From a virus: a stretch of DNA of 47,977 bases. Within the stretch, counting starts at the first letter, position 1. Each line of letters starts with the position of its first letter. Position numbers and translations under genes: made by a program. Positions 1 through 7,536 of the stretch are shown one piece after another. The stretch is from the IMG/VR virus record IMGVR_UViG_3300032242_001291, positions 1 through 47,977 of that record. The stretch is one strand, 5' to 3'. The notes beneath the pieces were generated by a model. It searched no databases. It saw nothing but the letters and a program-made list of their open reading frames with translations, and was not told where the DNA came from.

Positions 1-276
1 AGTAAACTTATCTTTGCCTAACGTGTTTACATCTTCGTTTAGTACATCATTTGAACCATAGTAGGTTTGCCAGTCTGATTCAACTTTACTTTTAATCTTC
101 TTCTTTTTCTTAACACCATTTTTCTGTTTTATAACTTTATATGATGTCTTTGAAAACTTTGCTAATTTCTTACCTATGTATTTCCTACCAGTGACCGTAT
201 TAGTAATAAGATACACGAATCCAATACAATCATCTGGTAGTACTTCTACAATAGCACCATTATACGTCCAGGACAA
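1..276 (-). CDS. GIY-YIG family nuclease, partial (C-terminus beyond left edge)
   Basis: The minus strand is open from position 276 to the window edge (92 codons). The N-terminal part reads GFVYLITN at about residues 18-25 and GRKYIGKK about 13 residues later. These are the GIY and YIG elements of the GIY-YIG nuclease fold, followed by a lysine-rich stretch and DWQTYYGS. Phage members of this family include Seg-type homing or free-standing endonucleases; related proteins occur in T4-like marine phages. The only workable start is a TTG (276-274) that directly abuts the TAA stop of the upstream small gene (279-277). This suggests translational coupling, with AAGAAG just upstream as ribosome binding site. 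The ATG at 260 is in another frame and soon meets a stop. The catalytic Arg/Glu region lies partly outside the window, so activity cannot be judged. Confidence 0.72.
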   Translation of the reverse strand, partial: MSWTYNGAIVEVLPDDCIGFVYLITNTVTGRKYIGKKLAKFSKTSYKVIKQKNGVKKKKKIKSKVESDWQTYYGSNDVLNEDVNTLGKDKFT

Positions 277-468
277 TTACTTCTTGGCAGCCTTACGTGC
301 ATTCTTTTCAGCAGTGATTTCATTGCGGCGGGCCTTGATAGCCTTGCCCATCTCACCTAGTGCCTTACGTGCGCGAGCACCGGCAGCAGCATTGCCTGCT
401 AGAAACTTTGCGTCCTCGACCTTCCATGCTGCAAACTGCTCTTCAATTGTTGTTACTGACTCACTCAT
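277..468 (-). CDS. Small Ala/Lys-rich histone-like phage protein
   Basis: A 63-aa basic protein. The start is set at the ATG at 468, which has GGGAAG about 6 bases upstream, rather than at the upstream in-frame codons. It overlaps the end of the 76-aa gene by 8 bases. The N-terminal half is mildly acidic (MSESVTTIEEQ). The middle reads GNAAAGARARKAL, and the C-terminus is rich in Lys, Arg and Ala (KNARKAAKK), like eukaryotic histone H1 tails. Small proteins with the GNAAAG.RARK pattern recur in T4-like marine phages, where they are usually called histone-like or hypothetical. DNA or RNA binding is inferred from charge only. Its place at the end of the gp55-gp47-gp46 operon fits a nucleic-acid role. 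Confidence 0.72.
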   Translation of the reverse strand: MSESVTTIEEQFAAWKVEDAKFLAGNAAAGARARKALGEMGKAIKARRNEITAEKNARKAAKK

Positions 469-691
469 TATTCTTCCCTTTCTTCTTACTACGTTCTTTA
501 CGTTCTCTTTGTATTTCCATACGTCTCTTACGAGCAACAATCCTTATCATGGCTAAAGCATTTCTAGCATCTACTCCTGGTCGATCAGCATCACCTGACT
601 CCCATCGTTCGTTGGCTTTAAAATACTTTATTACTTCGATCATTAGTTGATCGTGTAGATTGTCAGTATCGAAAATAATTTTATTACTCAT
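461..691 (-). CDS. Small basic protein of unknown function
   Basis: A 76-aa protein beginning 11 bases after the gp46 stop, with a weak TAGG ribosome binding site. It starts acidic (SNKIIFDTDNLHDQ), has a central helix-like stretch (LMIEVIKYFKANERWE), and ends in a strongly basic tail with clusters of K and R (RKRRMEIQRERKERSKKKGK). It has no recognised domain. It lies in the same leftward operon as gp46/gp47 and overlaps the histone-like gene by 8 bases, so the two are probably translated together. The basic tail suggests nucleic-acid contact, which is inference only. Confidence 0.65.
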   Translation of the reverse strand: MSNKIIFDTDNLHDQLMIEVIKYFKANERWESGDADRPGVDARNALAMIRIVARKRRMEIQRERKERSKKKGKNNE

Positions 692-702
692 ATATACCTA
701 TT

Positions 703-2481
703 TTAACCTACGATATCCACATCATTTGAGTAAGATGTAAATCCGTTTTCTTTAATAACTCGTAACACATTATTAACTCGTCCGATAAGTTCGTCCTTAT
801 GAGAAATTAAGTAAATGTTCTTATTGCTCTCACGAGCCATCTTCTTTAGGATAGCAAGAGAGTTTTCAACGCCAGCACTATCCATACCGCTGTCAATTAG
901 TTCGTCGATAAACAGCAAGTTGATGGGCTGATATAAATTCTCCCACATATCACGGAAACTCCAACTTAGTGAAAGAATAAGCCTATTCCGTTCACCACGA
1001 GAAAGATTATCAAAATCCAAATCTTGACCAAGTTGTGTAATCTCCACTTGTAGATCATTTTGGAAAGTAACCTGATGTGGCAATCCAGTTCGATCGAGAT
1101 AAAAAGTTAAACGCTGATTGAGGTAACTGAGATTCTGATCAATAATCTTTTTACGTATGAAAGAATCTTTATTTGTTAGCAACTTTAATAGGAACTCTTG
1201 ATGTTCCTTGACTCGTGTTAAATCATTAACTAAAGTCCAATCAATTTCTTGTATTGCTGTGTTTTCAAGTTCTTCAATCTGTTCCTGATAAGGATCAGTA
1301 TCGTTCATCTTAGATTGATATTGCGAAGTTAATTTATCGAGATTGTTCTTATGCTCATACGCATCCTCAATCTTGTTATAGAATGTTTCTGGCCTAGCAG
1401 ATAATTCTCCGATGTCATTTATTTTAACGATAACTTCGTTTAATTTCTCTTGGATAGAATCATAATAGTCCTGGCTTTCTTTTAGATCCTTGTTGAGTTT
1501 TTCAAGTATTATTCCTAAGTTAGCATCATGTAACATACTACCACAATCATAACAAGTATGATCTTCAGAATCCTTTATCTGACTTTCGAGTTTTTGTACT
1601 GCTTTAGCTGCTTGGCCGGAACTACTCTCGAGGGAAGATTTTTCCCTGACAAGACCCTTAACCATTTCTCGTGCCTCGCTCCACGCCTTGAGCGACGTCT
1701 GAGCTTCAATTTCTGAAACGATGTTAACTGCCTGAAGAGACCTAATAGCGGCTTCCGTATCTTTAATTTCTTCTTCGTGTTTAACGTACCAGGCTTTTTT
1801 CTTGAGTTTAAGTGAATCGATTGTAGACTTAATCCTGTCATTGCTAGCTTTCGTCGCTTCAATGTTTGCTGCCTCCTGTGTTATCTGATCCTTAGTTAAC
1901 TTAACTTGTTCCTTAAGCAGGTCAGCTTTTTCACTAAGCAAAGTAATGCCCAATAGCTGTTCGATAACTTCACGCTGGTCGTTTGCCTTTAGACTTAGGA
2001 ACGGTTCTGTATAGGTATTCAATGCCAGAATATGCTTAAACATAGTATGGCTCATACCCATTAGATCATTAATAGATTCTTGTGTCTTACGGCTGTCACC
2101 TTGGCTCTCGTCTAGATCCTCTAGGCTCTGTTCTTGGTTGTTGACATAAAACTTTAGGATGTTTGGCTTACGTCCACGTTCAATCTTATAATCAATTCCA
2201 TCTTTTTCAAAACTAACAGTAACAAGCATTCCTTTACCGTTGATGTTATTAATTAGATTATCACGCTTAATATTTGTAAGTGCCAACCCAAAGATGCCGT
2301 AACTTAGTCCGTTAATGATCGTAGTCTTGCCTGTACCATTACGTGAGCCACTGTCGTCGCCACCTTGATCAATATTCTCACCTAGCACAAGTGTTAACTG
2401 TTCCTTTTCAAAGTCAACAGCCTGCGTCTGATTACCAACACTCATAAAGTTTTTAATCGTTAGATTCTTTATCTTAATCAT
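703..2481 (-). CDS. 46: Recombination endonuclease subunit gp46 (Rad50/SbcC-like)
   Basis: This is the ATPase subunit of the T4-type gp46/gp47 nuclease, which resects DNA ends for recombination-dependent replication and host DNA degradation. The 592-aa protein has the SMC/Rad50 layout: Walker A (GSRNGTGKTT, about 45-54), a long coiled coil, a zinc hook CYDC (310-313), a second coiled coil, the ABC signature LSRGE (493-497), Walker B LLFIDE (522-527) and an H-loop ISH (559-561). All key residues are present. The length is close to T4 gp46 (560 aa). Its start codon overlaps the stop of gp47 by 4 bases (ATGA), so the two subunits are translationally coupled. Confidence 0.95.
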   Translation of the reverse strand: MIKIKNLTIKNFMSVGNQTQAVDFEKEQLTLVLGENIDQGGDDSGSRNGTGKTTIINGLSYGIFGLALTNIKRDNLINNINGKGMLVTVSFEKDGIDYKIERGRKPNILKFYVNNQEQSLEDLDESQGDSRKTQESINDLMGMSHTMFKHILALNTYTEPFLSLKANDQREVIEQLLGITLLSEKADLLKEQVKLTKDQITQEAANIEATKASNDRIKSTIDSLKLKKKAWYVKHEEEIKDTEAAIRSLQAVNIVSEIEAQTSLKAWSEAREMVKGLVREKSSLESSSGQAAKAVQKLESQIKDSEDHTCYDCGSMLHDANLGIILEKLNKDLKESQDYYDSIQEKLNEVIVKINDIGELSARPETFYNKIEDAYEHKNNLDKLTSQYQSKMNDTDPYQEQIEELENTAIQEIDWTLVNDLTRVKEHQEFLLKLLTNKDSFIRKKIIDQNLSYLNQRLTFYLDRTGLPHQVTFQNDLQVEITQLGQDLDFDNLSRGERNRLILSLSWSFRDMWENLYQPINLLFIDELIDSGMDSAGVENSLAILKKMARESNKNIYLISHKDELIGRVNNVLRVIKENGFTSYSNDVDIVG

Positions 2482-3491
2482 AGGTTGTTATAAATCTCCA
2501 ATAGGACTTTTGAATCAAATGTATCACTTTCAATATTGATAATCTGATTCATAACGATCTGATCAACACTCTCGAACTTGGTAATTTCAAGTGTGCTTGT
2601 TGCCTCGTCAAAAGATTTCTGTTGTGGAATTAGTGTACATTCGCGGATGTTATAATTCTGCATAACAATCTCTTTGATATGAGTTGATTCTTCAAAACTA
2701 ATATCGATATCTAGACTCACACGTAGATGCATCTTAGGCTTACAGAGTTTATCCATCTCATCAATCAGTTGGCTTAACTTAACTGTGCGATAACGTGGCA
2801 TATCTTGCCAATCAATATACTGTGGTTTTCCACCCCACTCTAAGATCATCATGCCGCGAGCATCATCCCAAGCATCTGCGAAGTTATGAGGAAAAGCATT
2901 GCCGATATAGTGAACGTTTCCTTTGTTCTGGCGTTTATGGAAGTGTCCAGTAAACACATATTCATTGCGAGCAAAGTCGTCTACTCTTAATTCGCCATGG
3001 TCTGGCATTTGGACCATTGCGTTCATATAGAACAGAGGTAATTCAAAATGTCCAAACATATAACGGCTTTTAATCTTTGATATCTTCTTCCACTCATCTC
3101 CAACGAGCCAAGGGATAAAAGCAACCTCATCCATAACGATTGGTTCGGTAATCATCTGGATACCTGGAACATGCTTTCCAAAAGAAACTGAATTCATATC
3201 ACGCCTATCTTTATAATATAGGTCATGATTTCCAGGAAAGAACATTGTTTTTTCAAAAGCAGCACCAATCTTTTCTAGACATTCGAGTCCAGCGTTCATT
3301 GTAGTAACATTGATGCTGTTTCTGTTTTCATGCCAATCTCCGCAGAAGATAGCAGTTTCGCAACCTTCTGCCTTAGCAGTTGCTATGAACCAATCTACGA
3401 ATTCTACACAATCATCATTATGTGTCTTTGAGTTTGATTTTTTTCCAAGATGCAGATCTGTAAACACAGCGGCTTTTTTAAAAAATGTCAT
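2478..3491 (-). CDS. 47: Recombination endonuclease subunit gp47 (Mre11/SbcD-like)
   Basis: This is the metallophosphoesterase nuclease partner of gp46. The 337-aa protein (T4 gp47 is 339 aa) shows the full set of Mre11 metal-binding motifs: DLH (12-14), GDWHENR (51-57), GNHD (87-90), GHFE (147-150) and GHFHKR (182-187). It is preceded by AGAGGA about 6 bases from the ATG. A strong host-type promoter (see 3509-3537) lies immediately upstream, inside the gap to gp55. Expression can therefore be early and independent of gp55 transcription. Confidence 0.95.
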   Translation of the reverse strand: MTFFKKAAVFTDLHLGKKSNSKTHNDDCVEFVDWFIATAKAEGCETAIFCGDWHENRNSINVTTMNAGLECLEKIGAAFEKTMFFPGNHDLYYKDRRDMNSVSFGKHVPGIQMITEPIVMDEVAFIPWLVGDEWKKISKIKSRYMFGHFELPLFYMNAMVQMPDHGELRVDDFARNEYVFTGHFHKRQNKGNVHYIGNAFPHNFADAWDDARGMMILEWGGKPQYIDWQDMPRYRTVKLSQLIDEMDKLCKPKMHLRVSLDIDISFEESTHIKEIVMQNYNIRECTLIPQQKSFDEATSTLEITKFESVDQIVMNQIINIESDTFDSKVLLEIYNNL

Positions 3492-3508
3492 AAGTGTCCT
3501 CTAACATT

Positions 3509-3537
3509 ATAATAACACCGCTATGTCTAAATGTCAA
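3509..3537 (-). promoter_or_regulatory. Sigma70-type promoter for the gp47-gp46 operon
   Basis: Read on the minus strand, a consensus -35 TTGACA (3537-3532) is followed by a 17-base spacer and a -10 TATTAT (3514-3509). The predicted start is near 3502, which leaves a very short leader before the gp47 ribosome binding site. The -35 box overlaps the TGA stop of gp55 (3536-3534). A second -10-like TATAAT at 3511-3506 would give a 20-base spacer and is less likely. Confidence 0.7.
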
Positions 3538-4361
3538 TCAGAACCGCCACCGTTACGATCTTTAGCAAGTTGCCATTCGTGATTTCCCTGTCGGGTATAA
3601 CTTGGATTAAAGTTATTCATTTCTAAGATATCATCACGTATGTTTTGATTGCGCTTCTCGATATTGATTACTCGCACGAAACTGTTTGTAACTGCGGCAG
3701 TATAATATGCGAATGGGTTATTTGACTTGCTCTCATCAAACTGTAAGCCAATCTGTGTGAGCTGTAAGATAGCCTGTCCTCGCATCTCATCGTTATATGT
3801 GTAACCTCTTACGTTACCTCTAGTAGCATAACGTTCACAGAGTTTCATAAACATTTTTGCTAACTTTGGAGTAAACTGTCCATGATCCTTAGTAAAATGA
3901 CCATTCTCCATACCACCTTGCCAGTGGCTTTTTCCCACACAGATCAAGTTACCCTGTTCGTCGTATTTCCAATGTTGGAACGGTGGAAAGTTAACTTTGT
4001 CATGCTTATCAGCAGTAGTTTTAGTCTTTTTCTTTCTTCCAGGAGCAAGTGGTATATGATCAAAGGTCATTATACGGAACACTAAATCACTTTTTTCAAT
4101 CTTACGATAATCAACTTCACAATCAGCCATCTTGCTCTTTTTATCCCCGGCTAATTTACGTTTTTCAAATTCTTTAGCAGTTAGTTTCTTGGCTTGTATT
4201 CGTTTAGCTTCTGCTATGGTCCTTATATTAAGTTTATCTAAGTCAGGTAATATTAGATCATATTCACTATATGCTGGATCAACAAAACTACAATATGATC
4301 CTTTACTTTTATGTATTTCTTCTAATAAATCTTTATTATTTAGGTAATTAACTTTTGCCAT
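3534..4361 (-). CDS. 55: Late-transcription sigma factor gp55-like
   Basis: This is the phage sigma factor that directs host RNA polymerase to late promoters of TATAAATA type. The 275-aa protein begins with NYLNNKDLLEEI, matching the start of T4 gp55 (NYVNNKELLQAI). Its C-terminal half holds the sigma region 2-like core: RGYTYNDEMRG (185-195), then LQFDESKSNNPFAYYT (206-221) and a helix ending NIEKR (233-237). It is about 90 residues longer than T4 gp55 (185 aa), mostly from an insertion between the N-terminal motif and the core (about residues 25-165). I recall similar long forms in other marine T4-like phages. The hydrophobic C-terminal clamp-binding tail of T4 gp55 is not evident; the protein ends in NGGGSD. 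It is transcribed from its own host-type promoter. Confidence 0.85.
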   Translation of the reverse strand: MAKVNYLNNKDLLEEIHKSKGSYCSFVDPAYSEYDLILPDLDKLNIRTIAEAKRIQAKKLTAKEFEKRKLAGDKKSKMADCEVDYRKIEKSDLVFRIMTFDHIPLAPGRKKKTKTTADKHDKVNFPPFQHWKYDEQGNLICVGKSHWQGGMENGHFTKDHGQFTPKLAKMFMKLCERYATRGNVRGYTYNDEMRGQAILQLTQIGLQFDESKSNNPFAYYTAAVTNSFVRVINIEKRNQNIRDDILEMNNFNPSYTRQGNHEWQLAKDRNGGGSD

Positions 4362-4381
4362 TTTTTGGAATCTCCAAACTT

Positions 4382-4410
4382 AGTATAATATCAGTGGATT
4401 TTTATTGCAA
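4382..4410 (-). promoter_or_regulatory. Sigma70-like promoter for gp55
   Basis: On the minus strand a -35-like TTGCAA (4410-4405) and a -10-like TATACT (4387-4382) are separated by exactly 17 bases. They sit just upstream of the gp55 ribosome binding site (GGAGA at 4375-4371) and ATG (4361). The -35 box shares two bases with the late-promoter octamer on the other strand. Confidence 0.5.
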
Positions 4411-4416
4411 TAAATA
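4409..4416 (+). promoter_or_regulatory. T4-type late promoter octamer before gp48
   Basis: AATAAATA matches 7 of 8 bases of the T4 late consensus TATAAATA. It lies 18 bases upstream of the ATG of the first baseplate gene, followed by a strong AAGGAG ribosome binding site (4422-4427). The expected start near 4422 would make a very short leader. The octamer is common by chance in DNA this AT-rich, so position is the main support. Confidence 0.5.
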
Positions 4417-4433
4417 TATTTAAGGAGATTTCA

Positions 4434-5267
4434 ATGGCAGATAGTAGTATTCTCGGTGATATAGGTGATGGTATCGCAAATATTGCAGGTTCAGTTGGAC
4501 AAGCTATATCAAATGTTGGAAATGGTATATCTAACATATTAGGAGGTGGTATTGGTACTAATCCTAATAGATTAATCAGTTCATATAGATCCCAAGGAAT
4601 TCCAAACGGAGCAGAATTATCTGATAATAGTAGATCAGTAGATGCACAATTTTCAGAATCTGTGTTGAGTAAAGATTGGCGTGTACGCATATCAAACGAT
4701 ATCATTTATGATGAAAATAACAAAGTTTTATCAAAGTTAGTAGGAACACAAGGATTAGTATGGCCCTACCTTCCGTCTATTACTATGAGCCATTCTGCAA
4801 CGTATGATACTATACAAACAGCACACACAAACTATCCATTTTATGCTTATAAGAGTAGCCAAGTTGATGATATCTCGATAGCAGGACAATTTACAGTACA
4901 AAGCCAAGATGAAGGATTATATTGGTTAGCAGCAGTACATTTTTTAAGGACAGTCACAAAAATGTATTTCGGTCAAGGACCAAATCTAGGTAATCCACCG
5001 CCTATCTGTAAACTAAATGGTTATGGTGACTTTGTTTATAATAATGTTCCGATAATTGTAAAATCATTTAATGTCACTTTAGAAAAAGATTGCGATTATA
5101 TAGCAGTACAGATTGGAAATTCTGATGTGAGTTATGTTCCAACTATTTCTAATATAACAGCAAATGTTTCTCCAGTTTATAGTAGAGAAAAAATCAAATC
5201 ATTTAATCTCACAGATTTCGCACAAGGAAAACTTATACTTGGTAATAATGGGAGTTCATTTATATAA
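4434..5267 (+). CDS. 48: Baseplate tail-tube cap/initiator protein, gp48-like
   Basis: A 277-aa structural protein that opens the baseplate operon. The core (about residues 80-245) contains LVWPYLPSI, HTNYPFYAYKSSQ, YWLAAVHFLRTVTKMYFG and NGYGDFVYNNVPIIVKSF, ending in VSPVYSR. I recognise this pattern from proteins annotated as gp48 tail-tube caps in T4-like cyanophages. In T4, gp48 with gp54 caps the hub and nucleates the tail tube. No separate gp54 was found in the window, so the gp48/gp54 assignment is not exclusive. The first 45 residues are a Gly/Ile/Asn-rich repeat-like stretch (GDGIANIAG, VGNGISNILGGG) that could pack against the tape measure. The last base of its stop is the first base of the next ATG. 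Confidence 0.75.
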   Translation: MADSSILGDIGDGIANIAGSVGQAISNVGNGISNILGGGIGTNPNRLISSYRSQGIPNGAELSDNSRSVDAQFSESVLSKDWRVRISNDIIYDENNKVLSKLVGTQGLVWPYLPSITMSHSATYDTIQTAHTNYPFYAYKSSQVDDISIAGQFTVQSQDEGLYWLAAVHFLRTVTKMYFGQGPNLGNPPPICKLNGYGDFVYNNVPIIVKSFNVTLEKDCDYIAVQIGNSDVSYVPTISNITANVSPVYSREKIKSFNLTDFAQGKLILGNNGSSFI

Positions 5268-5569
5268 TGGCAAAGTATTCAGCAACTAGTCCTTGGTATG
5301 ATACACCACAAAATACAACGTATCTTGACATGTGGCAACCTAGATCAGTTCCGGCGGCTTCGGATGATTTCCAATATACTATACAACCACAGTATAATTA
5401 TAGACCAGATCTACTAGCATATGACATCTATGGTAATTCTAAACTATGGTGGGTTTTTATGCAGAGGAATGCAGATATTATATTTGATCCTATATATGAT
5501 TTTCGTTCTGGAGTTACGATTGCATTACCTAAAAAATCTCAATTAATGTCTGTATTAGGGTTATCATAA
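5267..5569 (+). CDS. 53: Baseplate wedge protein, gp53-like
   Basis: A 100-aa protein with the gp53 core: YNYRPDLLAYDIYGN, LWWVFMQRN, then DPIYDFRSG and a short tail IALPKKSQL. T4 gp53 (196 aa) contains the same RPDLLAYxxYG...LWWVF block and joins wedges around the hub. This version is about half that length, as is usual in marine T4-like phages. It overlaps both neighbours by one base (TAATG), so the three genes form one translational unit. Confidence 0.8.
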   Translation: MAKYSATSPWYDTPQNTTYLDMWQPRSVPAASDDFQYTIQPQYNYRPDLLAYDIYGNSKLWWVFMQRNADIIFDPIYDFRSGVTIALPKKSQLMSVLGLS

Positions 5570-7536
5570 TGACATCTCTTACAACAAATACTGATAAACC
5601 TAAACAACCGACCGAATCTGAATTAATAAATGGTGCAGGAGCAATCGTACCTTCTTTAAACAATAATTTTAATATTGCTGCTTTTCCGGCTGTTGGATCA
5701 AATCCTCTTAACAAATATGCTTCGTATAATTGTCTTTTTACATTATCTTGTTTGAGTAAATCTGATCAGAATAAGGGAAAATTTGACAAATCGATGATCC
5801 GTAATGTGATAGCAAAATCTGCTGGTGATTGGGGAAATAATAATAGAGTTCAGACTGTATTTGGACAGTTTGATTATTTTCTTGATGATTTAATCATAGT
5901 ATCACAACCTGCATTATCTTCCAAGAAAGGTGAATCATTTGCTACTAAAATTACATTTAAAGTAACAGAACCATATAGTATGGGACTTTTTCTTATATCA
6001 ATGTTAGAAGGTGCTAAAGCAGGTGGTTATGACAATTTCCGTGAAGGATCCTATTTATTAACGATTGAATTTGCTGGATACACAGACGATTCTAAACCAC
6101 ATGCACCTGATTCTAATCTTACTAGATATATTCCTATTAAATTCTTAGATGTAAAACTTAAAGTTACCGGTAGTGGTAGCACTTATGATTGTGAAGTTAT
6201 TCCATATAATGAAATAGCATTTAGAGATCCTATCGGTAATACTAGAGATACAGTTGCTCTAGCAGGAAACAATGGAATAGTTGAAGAACTCTTATCTAAG
6301 GGAGATAAATCTTTAGTTAAATTTTTAGAAAGAGAATCGCAAACCTTAGTAAAAGATAAAGAATCCACAGAAATTGATACGTATGATATTCAATTTCCTA
6401 AAACCTATGCAGAAAGAGCAGCATCTACAAATCCAATAGCGAGTTCTAAAGTCTTTGATATGACTAGCACAGGAAACATGACATTTCCAAATCAAAATGA
6501 CATGTATGATCCTCTTAAAGGAATTTACATGGATAGAAATGCTGGTACGATTAAATCCGATCACACTTTTAATTTTTCTAAAGGAGAAAAAATATCAGAA
6601 ATTATAACTGAAGTTATTATGAAAAGTGATTATATTACTAAACAATTAACTAATTCTGCTGTTAAACTAAACACAAAAGGAATGCTTAATTGGTTTAGGA
6701 TTGAAACTCAAGTATACGATAAAGAACATAGTAAATTGCTCAATCGTCAAGTTAGACACACGATATATAGAGTAGTTCCATACGAAATCCATATTAGTAA
6801 ATTACTTCCTCCAAACGCCATTCCGGAAGGTTATGCTACATTAAAAAAGACTGTCAACAGGATTTATGATTATCTCTATACAGGAAAAAACACAGAAATT
6901 ATAAACATTGATATAGATTTTAATATGGGGTTCTTTACTAAACTTTCAAGTGATGCAGGTAAAAATACCGGAACTAACAGTGATAATACACGAGTAGATA
7001 CTAATAATAGAGATCCATCCGATGGTGTCGAATTATCTAAAAATCCAGTTAGGAATAACGAACAACAGACATCTATTTACTATGGTGTTACAGATTATAA
7101 ACGATCAAAATCAGGATCTGATACACCTGAATCTGCTCAAGTAAGAAATTTTAGAGAAATTTTTATGAATGAGGGTGATTTAGTAGAGATAAAGATGACT
7201 ATATTAGGAGATCCTTATTTCCTTCCCAGCAGCGGGTTTGGAAATCAGATAGGAACACCATCTGGAGATAATATTATGGATGACGGATCAATGAATTATC
7301 AAAGTGGAGAAGTTGACATCGTATTGAATTTCCGTACCCCAATAGATTTTGATCCAAATACAGGATTGTATAAATTTAATACATCGGTTGATCAGTTTAG
7401 TGGATTATACCAAATATTTGAAGTTGAATCTAAATTTAATCAAAATAAATTTACACAGACAATAACAGCACAGAGACGTAGAACACAGGTACGCGGATCT
7501 GGTGAGAAGTCAGTACTATTAGGAAATGTAAAATAA
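5569..7536 (+). CDS. Large baseplate structural protein in the hub (gp27) position
   Basis: A 655-aa protein coupled by one-base overlaps to the gp53-like gene before and the gp5-like spike after. I cannot place it in a T4 family by sequence. Visible features are NKYASYNCLFTLSCLS (about 48-63), TKITFKVTEPYSMGLFLISML, RYIPIKFLDVKLKV, a Lys/Asn/Asp-rich stretch near 460-490, and a C-terminus reading IVLNFRTPIDFD, GLYQIFEVESKF, then TQTITAQRRR. That ending resembles hub or gpD/gp27-type proteins, whose last beta domain finishes in a basic tail. The position directly upstream of gp5 suggests a hub-like role as the functional counterpart of T4 gp27; this rests on context only. Confidence 0.6.
   Translation: MTSLTTNTDKPKQPTESELINGAGAIVPSLNNNFNIAAFPAVGSNPLNKYASYNCLFTLSCLSKSDQNKGKFDKSMIRNVIAKSAGDWGNNNRVQTVFGQFDYFLDDLIIVSQPALSSKKGESFATKITFKVTEPYSMGLFLISMLEGAKAGGYDNFREGSYLLTIEFAGYTDDSKPHAPDSNLTRYIPIKFLDVKLKVTGSGSTYDCEVIPYNEIAFRDPIGNTRDTVALAGNNGIVEELLSKGDKSLVKFLERESQTLVKDKESTEIDTYDIQFPKTYAERAASTNPIASSKVFDMTSTGNMTFPNQNDMYDPLKGIYMDRNAGTIKSDHTFNFSKGEKISEIITEVIMKSDYITKQLTNSAVKLNTKGMLNWFRIETQVYDKEHSKLLNRQVRHTIYRVVPYEIHISKLLPPNAIPEGYATLKKTVNRIYDYLYTGKNTEIINIDIDFNMGFFTKLSSDAGKNTGTNSDNTRVDTNNRDPSDGVELSKNPVRNNEQQTSIYYGVTDYKRSKSGSDTPESAQVRNFREIFMNEGDLVEIKMTILGDPYFLPSSGFGNQIGTPSGDNIMDDGSMNYQSGEVDIVLNFRTPIDFDPNTGLYKFNTSVDQFSGLYQIFEVESKFNQNKFTQTITAQRRRTQVRGSGEKSVLLGNVK

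Noticed and set aside
176-650. Open frames of 126 and 96 codons on the plus strand over the small basic genes
   Set aside because: They lie opposite well-supported minus-strand genes with ribosome binding sites. Their translations are low-complexity and cross gene borders.
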